Source of the DNA: Hetaerina americana
Taxonomy: Eukaryota > Arthropoda > Insecta > Odonata > Calopterygidae
Direction: 5' to 3'
DNA: 64,000 bases
Assembly (NCBI GenBank): GCA_022747635.1
Contig: JAKTNV010000002.1
Coordinates: 1,515,001 to 1,579,000, forward strand
A program made the translations under genes and the position numbers. The notes beneath the pieces were generated by a model that was not told the DNA's origin, made no database searches, and saw only the letters and a list, made by a program, of their open reading frames with translations. Positions 56,045 through 64,000 of the stretch are shown here, piece after piece. Within the stretch, counting starts at the first letter, position 1, and each line of letters opens with the position of its first letter.

Positions 56045-56601
56045 CAGGGTTCGTCCGGAAAATAAGTGTACTGACTCCTGGGCTGGGCGCGCCGCTCCAG
56101 GCGCGCCCAGCACCGCTCTGACGGGCTGCGATTGGAGGGGGGTATGTTGGCAAGCGACGCTGAAAAAGGCAGCCGGCTCTGAGCTGTGGTGTAGTGAGGA
56201 GCTCTGTTAACGCGAACCTCCACGCTCGACCCACGTCACGGAACGCGATGCCGAAGTTTTTGGAGCAGCGTTATTCCATCAAATTTGCGGTAAAGCTTGG
56301 GAAATCCTCTACCGAAACTGTCGGTATGATTAACCAGGCTTACGGGGAGTCAGCCATGTCCAGATACATGATCTTTCGGTGGCACAAGATGTTCGTGGAG
56401 GGCAGAGAAGAGGTCGACGACGAGTCTTCGAGAGGTTCCCGATGATGCCTTCGCGGGAGCGTTCCAGGAATGGGAACGCAGCTGGAACAAGTGTATCGAC
56501 TCACAAGGGTCCTATTTTGAGGAATATTAGCTTAAGATATGTAAAAGTGTTATAAATTTTTTTTCCTGAGCTCAGTACACTTATTTTCCGGACGAACCCT
56601 G
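56045..56601 (+). mobile_element. Internally deleted mariner (MarI), 557 bp
   Basis: Inverted ends of about 30 bp (CAGGGTTCGTCCGGAAAATAAG) flank the element. TA precedes it at 56043-56044, while AA follows, so one target copy is mutated. The inside fuses the first third of a transposase gene to its last ~35 codons (VPDDAFAGAFQEWERSWNKC near 56435-56500). Confidence 0.92.
56248..56445 (+). pseudogene. MarI transposase, N-terminal HTH fragment
   Basis: The frame starts MPKFLEQRYSIKFAVKLGK. It contains the first helix-turn-helix unit (STETVGMINQAYGESAMS, RWHKMFVEGREE) and ends at the deletion junction after DDESSRG, so only one of the two DNA-binding units remains. The related MarG protein keeps both. 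The original C-terminal end is read in another frame after the junction. Confidence 0.82.
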
Positions 56602-56605
56602 AACA

Positions 56606-56880
<275 letters not shown>

Positions 56881-58067
56881 ATTTTTTTTTTTTAAGTAAT
56901 CTACCGGTTAAGGTAGGTTTTTGGACTGACACAACTACCAAACAAATATTTTATTACTCCTAACAAAACACAAAATCCATCATCCTACTCTATATCAGGT
57001 CCCTCTTCATCTCTGAGTACTTTCTTCCTCCCTTCATCCCGTCCAACATCCCTATCCTGTTCCTTCCCTTTCCTCTTTTGCCCAACATTCTACCCTCTAT
57101 CACAGTCTTCAACATCCCACTGCCGGTCAACACCCCCTTCATCCACTTTTCCTGCCTCCATAGGATTGCTCCCAACAAACCCCTGTCTTCGCCCACCATA
57201 CAAAGTACTTCCTCATTTGTTTTCTTCTCTGTCCATTTCACCTTCTCCATTCTTCTCCACACCCACATTTCAAAAGCCTCCAGTCTACGTCTATCCTCCT
57301 GCTTCAATGACCACGTTTCCGCGCCGTACATAGCTACGCTCCATATCAAAGTTTTTACGAGTCTTTTCTTAACATCCTTACTCAAAGTCCCCGTCATCAA
57401 CTCCCTCCAAACAAAACACTACCGAGATACGTAAACTGGTCTACCTGCTCTAGTTTTTGCCCTCCTATTTTAATGTTAAGCTTGGCCTTTTTCTTTCTAG
57501 AAAATCGCATAACCTTTGTTTTATTAATATTGATTCTCATCCCATACCTGTCGCACTGAATTTCCAATTCACTAAGCAATGCTTGCAGCCCCTTGGCTGA
57601 CTGACAAACTAAAGCTTGGTCATCAGCAAACCTAACTGATTTTACGAATTCCCCGCCCACTTTCATTCCTACCTCGAGTTCTTCCCATGCCTCTTTGATC
57701 ATTTCTTCTGCGTACAGGTTGAACAGCAACGGTGATAATGGGCAACCCTGCCTTACACCCCTTCCTAACACTGCCCATCCTGACTCCCCGTTTCCCACCC
57801 TCACCTGAGCAGTCTGAGACATGTACAGGTTGCGGATTAGCCTCCTTTCCCTCCAATCTATTCCTATTTTCTGCAATATACTCATTAGTTTTTCCCAATT
57901 TACTCTATCAAACGCTTTTTCGAAATCTACGAAACAGGCAAATACCTCCTGGTTGTGTTCTATATTCCTCTCGATTAATAATCTCATTACTGCAATGGCA
58001 TCACGCGTACCTCTCCCCTTCCTAAACCCAAACTGATCATCCCCTAAGTAATCATTTGCCCTACTCT

Positions 58068-58673
58068 GGAGGTGACCTAGCAGTAGTTGATACGGTAAAA
58101 TACCTAGGTGTCACATTCACTAAAGACTTAACTTGGGGGACTCACATACGTAAAGTCTGCGGTCAAGCAAATAAAAAATTGGGATTCATTAGACGCATTG
58201 TCGGCAAAAGTGACTCAAAGGTCAAGGAACGTTGTTACCACGCTCTTGTAAGGCCTCATTTAGAATACGCATGCAGCGTGTGGGACCCGAGTGAAAAAGG
58301 TCTCATTCGGGAAATTGAGAAGGTTCAACGCCGGGCAGCCCGTTTTGTAAAAAATTCCTACGATAAAACGCAAAGCGTTACCGAAATGCTCATGGATTTG
58401 GGGTGGGAATCATTAGAAGAGGGACGATTCAATGCAAGACTGAAATTATTAAATAAATTCAGATCCGCATGTTTCAGCACCGAGGTCTCGCAGATTATTC
58501 GTACTCCTACATACATTGGTCGCTTGGATCATGCATATAAAATTCGGGAAATAGATGCCAGGACTAGCCGACTCAAGGACTCCTTCTTCCCACGGACAAT
58601 ACGGGATAGCAACTGTAGGATTATAGATAGTAAAAATTCCACTTGCCACCCTCAGTGTCTAAAAAATAATTAG
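58068..58673 (+). CDS. LINE-C C-terminal reverse-transcriptase region (5'-truncated, open)
   Basis: The frame is open from the truncation point, at about GGDLAVVDTVKYLGVTFTKD, to TAG at 58671-58673. Blocks are KYLGVTFTKDLTW, VCGQANKKLGFIRRI, VRPHLEYACSVWDPS, VQRRAARFVKNSYD and MLMDLGWESLEEGRF, the region following the catalytic core in CR1/jockey-group elements. The catalytic YADD/FADD core is not included. No start codon of its own is expected. The lack of stops suggests a recent insertion. Homologous but diverged from 33605-34352. Confidence 0.87.
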   Translation, partial: GGDLAVVDTVKYLGVTFTKDLTWGTHIRKVCGQANKKLGFIRRIVGKSDSKVKERCYHALVRPHLEYACSVWDPSEKGLIREIEKVQRRAARFVKNSYDKTQSVTEMLMDLGWESLEEGRFNARLKLLNKFRSACFSTEVSQIIRTPTYIGRLDHAYKIREIDARTSRLKDSFFPRTIRDSNCRIIDSKNSTCHPQCLKNN

Positions 58674-59180
58674 TTCTACTTAAATGCATGCTCCTCCACT
58701 AACCTTATGTGTTTTGTTATAATAACCCATTCTTTCCGCATGACATCATTCGTGTTCTGTTCATCTGTTTTTAAGTTTCCCTTTCAGTCCCTCTTCCCTC
58801 CCGGCGGGGGGAAATTCCTGCTACCTGCAACGTTGGGTCGAATTCCCTTCCTTTTACTGTCTCTTTGGGGGGTTGAGTGTTTTGTGGTGCATTTTCATGT
58901 GGTAGTGATGTTTCACATTCTTGCTTGTTGTGTCCTGGCTTGCGTGTTGTAGGATGGCTTTGGTGCTGTATCCTGGGGTGCAGTTTTTTGTTGTTTTGCG
59001 GTGTATGTGTTTGCATGAGTATTGGATGGAGGGAGTTTTGCATGAGTGTGTGCGCTGCTGGGGTGTAATTTTCCGTGTTGTTTTTTGCATGTGGTATTTT
59101 TCGTTTTTACGGTTGGTGACCTAACACCCCCCGCCACACGCCCTTGCGGCGGCTTGCGGGGTATTATGTAGATGTAGATG
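58068..59180 (+). mobile_element. LINE-C (CR1-like) insertion inside LINE-A, with 6-bp target duplication
   Basis: Comparison with the uninterrupted LINE-A at 22250 shows that tactct occurs once there but twice here (58062-58067 and 59181-59186), bracketing this element. It is 5'-truncated, carries the end of a reverse-transcriptase frame and a ~500-bp 3' region, and ends in a (GATGTA)n tail (gtagatgtagatg). It lies in the opposite orientation to its host LINE. Confidence 0.95.
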
Positions 59181-61308
59181 TACTCTCTATCCTTTTGTTT
59201 ATGATCCTGAGAACAACCTTAGCTGCGTGGGATATCAAACTAATTGTCCTATAGTCCTCATATGACGTGGCCTTTACCTTTTTCGGAATAGGAACTAAAA
59301 CTGATCTCACAAAGTCTTCCGGCCAGATTCCCTCCTCATAAATACTACGGATCAGCCCATATAGCCTCTTCCTCCCACATTTTCCCAAGCATTTCAAAAG
59401 TTCCACGGGAATGTTATCTACCCCCACGGCCTTATTTAGTTTCATCTCCCTTAATGCCCTTTCTATCTCATTGTCTAGTATGCCTGGACCTAAGCTATCT
59501 TCCTCTACGTCATGTTCCTTTTCAATGTCTAACTTTGTTGGTCTAAGCTCTTTACTATACAGGTCTTCTACATATTCCTTCCATCTCTCTTGGATCTTTC
59601 CTGCGTCAACTATTACCTTACCGGCCTTATCTCTAACTGCTATCGTTGATCTCCCTTTCTTACTTCCCGATAAAGATTTAACTATGCTGTAAAGCGCACC
59701 GATTTCCCCCTTCCTCTGCAGACTTTCCATATTCTCGCACTGCGTCTTCCACCATGCTTCTTTGGCTTTATTTGTTGCCCGCCTCAATTTATTGTTCAAT
59801 TCTTTGTACTTCATTTTGCCTAATTCTGTATTTATATTCTTCCATTTTCGCCGCTCATCCATTTTTGTAATCATCTCATCCGTGGTCCATGGTTTACGAG
59901 TCCCTTTAGCGTTAACGGTTCCAATAGTGTCTTTTGCCGCTTTACACAACCCTTTTTTGATACATTCCCATTTTTCTTCAATAGTACTTAGCTCTTTACC
60001 GTCCTCCATGATTTTCTCTACCGCCTGTTTGTATTCCTTTCTTTTCAACCCATTTAATGCTTCTACATTCCATTTTCTAACTCGCCGCCCCTGCCTTATC
60101 TTTTTAAAACGTACGCTACATTTCATAACAACTAAATTGTGGTCTGAGTCCGCATCCGCTCCCGGGAAGCTGTGGGAATTTATCACACTGCTCCTAAACC
60201 TGTGTCTAACCAGGATATAATCTAGCTGATATCTTCCCGAGTCACCTGGCATTTTCCATGTATACCTGCGTCTTTTGTGGTGTCTGAACCAAGTGTTGGT
60301 GATAACTAACCCCTGTCTCCTGCAGAACTCAACTGCTTTCTCCCCGCGGTCATTCCTCGTGCCTAAACCGTAGTCCCCCACCTTATCACCATCTCTTCCT
60401 TCGCCTACTGTCGCATTCCAATCCCCCATCACTATCAAATGTTTCCCTGCAGGAACACATGCAATCATGTCCTCTAACTGATCGTATATCCTATCGACCA
60501 CTTCTTCCTTATGGTTGCTCGGTGGCATGTATACCTGGATAATAACTAAGTTCGTCGGTTCTGCTTTTATCTCCACTAGTAGTATTCTATCCGTTACCTG
60601 CTCTATGTTGACTACGCTTCTTCCTACCTCTTCATTTAATACTATGGCGACCCCTCGTTGGCTCTCGTCCCAACCGCTGTATATTATTCTATACTTATCA
60701 CTCCAGTAATCCCCGCTATCTTTCCATCTCAACTCGCATAGACCTAAAATATCTATATTTCCCCTTTCCATCTCTCGCTTAACATTCTCCAATTTCCCCG
60801 TCCTCATCATTGTCCTAACATTCCACGTTCCTATTCTAACTAATTTGGTCTTCTTCTCCTGCGTCTTCTGTCCTGCTGCTGCTGGTTTTCCCTTGCAAGG
60901 GTTTCGTGGGATGACGACCGCGGAAGCCTTGCCTCCCCCGCTGCCGGGCACGACACACGGCCGATTGGGCCGAGCCCCGTGGTTGCCAGGACTCAAAATA
61001 TCTCTATTGTCCATCACATTGTTCTTGGGAATGATAATTGAGGTGGTTTCCCGTTGCCTTCCTCAATAGTGTTTTTAACGTGACACCATCACTTACTGGC
61101 CGCCCCACTGGGGTCAGACGCCATTGCAGCCGCCTCACTGAGGAACAGACGCTGCGTGGACTACCTTTCGTCTGGCTCCTAACCTTCGGCCTATCTGGCA
61201 TGGGTGACCCTACCAGGAGCAATTTTTATTACTCCCGCCAGTACAGCTCTAGGGGTCATCGGAACGCACAAGCCCTTCCACCACGTCAAGGTTGTAGTCC
61301 GGGGAGGG

Positions 61309-61312
<4 letters not shown>

Positions 61313-61352
<40 letters not shown>
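61313..61352. repeat. (TA)n tract
   Basis: TA and CA run at the 5' end of LINE-A, adjoining the tRNA-bearing unit. Confidence 0.95.
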
Positions 61353-62100
<748 letters not shown>

Positions 62101-62104
62101 ATAT

Positions 62105-62595
62105 GACCGTGTTGGTCCAAAACACTGCCGAGATACGTAAAGAGCAGGTAGAACAGTTTACATACGTACGTTCTCGGTAGTGTTTTGGACCAACACGGTC
62201 AAAGTAGTAGGGACGTAAGGAGGAGAATTGCGCTAGGCAAAGAGGCTTTCACAAGGAGGAGGGAGTTGATGACAGGGACGTTGAATAAGGACATTTAGAA
62301 AAGACTCCTAGACTAAAGAGAAATCCTATGGAGACAGGAAAAGTCGATGAAGGGTGTATTGGCCGGCAGTGGGATGTTGAAGACTGTGATTGAGGGGAGA
62401 ATGTTAGGCAAACGAGGAAAGGGAAGGAACAGGATAGGGATGTTGGACGGGATGAAGGGAGGAAGAAAGTACGCAGAGATGAAGAGGGACCTGATGCAGA
62501 GTGGGTTGTTGTGTTTTGCTGGGGGTCACAAATTTTAGAATTGGTAATTTTGTCCATCCAAAGACCAACCTTAACCGGTAGATTACCTAATAATA
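62105..62595 (+). pseudogene. LINE-A copy 7, deleted, with inverted 5' end
   Basis: The plus-strand part follows the LINE-A C-terminal region (from agagcaggtagaacagttta, about 62141) with a ~200-bp internal deletion near 62300, then the basic GKRGKGRNRIGMLDGMK block (about 62410) and the ccggtagattacc terminus with (AAT)n. The first ~35 bp (62106-62140) are the reverse complement of 62170-62203 (ggtagtgttttggaccaac), an inverted 5' piece. Confidence 0.9.
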
Positions 62596-62618
62596 ATAAT
62601 AATAGATATATATATAAT

Positions 62619-63683
<1,065 letters not shown>

Positions 63684-63861
63684 GTATGTATCTTTAATTA
63701 ATTAACATTTACCTAAGACTCACCACGTACGATGAACAACTTAACTGAAACTCTTCTCCTCCTCCTCTTTTGAGTGTTTGTCTGAAACTCTCAGTCAAAC
63801 ATTTTTGCTGCTCAATATGGTGCCGCCACTCATTGAATCAAACTCCGACATGTACCGACAA

Positions 63862-64000
63862 TACGTTGTCCGTACAATAAATACGCGAACTGGTGCGACC
63901 TGGCGGCCATGACGCGCACTATTGAGCAGCGCAGCGGCGCTAGTTACCTGAGACCCAATGGGTCGCCTGTGCTTGGCAGATCGTCGAGCTGTGCGCATGG
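63862..64000 (+). mobile_element. Mariner element MarB, second copy, cut by the window end
   Basis: The terminal sequence gtccgtacaataaatacgcg and the following gacctggcggccatgacgcg, then ctgagacccaatgggtcgcc, match the right end of the MarB copy at 9634-10566 in inverse orientation. Only the 5' terminal region is in the window, before the transposase start. Confidence 0.85.

Larger units (their letters stand above)
56990..61017 (-). pseudogene. LINE-A endonuclease/reverse-transcriptase polyprotein, split by insertion
   Basis: The protein would nick DNA and copy the element's RNA at the nick. From the ATG at 61017: endonuclease from about residue 59 (RIGTWNVRTM), with GDWNAT at 198-203, LDYILV at 265-270 and SDHNLVV at 291-297. 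The linker follows, then reverse-transcriptase blocks VGVDNIPVELLK and TISLISHAAKV up to the NKRIES codons at about 59190, where LINE-C is inserted. Across the insertion the frame continues without a shift into GDDQFGFRKGRGTRD, DFEKAFDRVNW, GVRQGCPLSPLLFNLYAE and the catalytic VRFADDQALV (about 57620). A deletion after FTYLGSVL (about 57410) then shifts the frame. The last part (57400-56990) includes YGAETWSLKQEDRR and the basic tail. Confidence 0.92.
56882..61308 (-). mobile_element. LINE-A copy 6: near-complete RTE-like retrotransposon
   Basis: On the minus strand the element runs from 61308 (ccctccccggactac start, as in the copy at 21515) to a poly-A/T stretch at 56882-56893. A single long coding region contains an AP-type endonuclease and reverse transcriptase, followed by a C-terminal domain with WVWRRM and RGKGRNRIG blocks. 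It is interrupted by a LINE-C insertion (58068-59180) and a ~90-bp deletion near 57410. One ORF with endonuclease then reverse transcriptase and simple-repeat 3' tails points to the RTE/BovB group, but clade placement needs a tree. Confidence 0.92.

Noticed and set aside
59411..60220. Plus-strand frames opposite LINE-A
   Set aside because: Antisense shadows of the endonuclease/reverse-transcriptase coding strand.

Overview
The window is eukaryotic nuclear DNA, most probably from an arthropod. The main evidence is one spliced host exon resembling the BAR region of the ArfGAP ASAP, set in dense transposon debris: at least eight families of DD34D-type mariner elements, RTE-like and CR1/jockey-like LINEs, a Helitron, tRNA-derived SINEs and many long (TA)n tracts. 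There is no operon structure, no rRNA and no CRISPR array. The species cannot be named from the sequence alone.

Host content. The only host coding sequence I can support is a 73-bp exon on the minus strand (2314-2386) with consensus splice sites, which reads like the first BAR-domain helix of ASAP-type ArfGAPs. Higher coordinates would lie 5' of it in the gene, so much of the window may be a repeat-filled intron or upstream DNA of that gene. I did not find the first coding exon. Two further exon-like stretches (5703-5822 and 43550-43720) are weak candidates. Several GC-rich islands (about 4480-4990, 28860-29340, 49000-49720, 53220-54680) hold no recognisable gene.

Mobile DNA, left to right: mariner MarA copy 1 (1-1220); jockey/CR1-type relic (about 3050-3910); an RTE 3' end (5165-5612); LINE-A relic (6350-8460); mariner MarB (9634-10566); MarD copy 1 (11166-11917); SINE2 (12398-12712); two abutting mariners (15800-17597); a Helitron with a broken Pif1-type helicase (17698-19868); a palindrome (20051-20306); mariner MarG (20382-21376); LINE-A (21515-24386) with MarD copy 2 at its 5' end (24389-25141); SINE1 (25177-25446); a palindrome (25584-25839); MarA copy 2 with a catalytically intact transposase frame (25851-27179); a fold-back element (29485-29683); mariner MarH (30585-31510); a CR1-like LINE-C (33605-34352); palindromes and a tRNA-bearing ~454-bp tandem unit (34412-35690); MarD copy 3 (36106-36858); LINE-A pieces (37796-38665, 41348-41440, 45715-46275); SINE1 (44268-44545, 46449-46605); a mariner with both ends in inverted orientation (47290-48060); SINE2 (52345-52648); a palindrome (55507-55901); mariner MarI (56045-56601); the most complete LINE-A (56882-61308), split by a CR1-like LINE-C with a 6-bp target duplication; the tRNA-bearing unit again (61353-61975); a LINE-A copy with an inverted 5' end (62105-62595); a ~900-bp inverted-repeat element (62619-63527); and the start of another MarB (63862-64000).

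The most unusual pattern is a set of inverted-dimer elements, most of them embedded in (TA)n tracts. They belong to at least four sequence families but share one layout: a central motif of the form [CTGANGA-like heptamer]-one base-hairpin-GAAA, followed by a similar tail. This resembles a hammerhead-ribozyme core of the sort reported in Penelope-like elements and retrozymes, although each family departs from the strict consensus. A second pattern is that several mariner families survive as internally deleted copies that keep the DNA-binding half of the transposase and lose the catalytic half. In MarD three almost identical copies do this within 26 kb.
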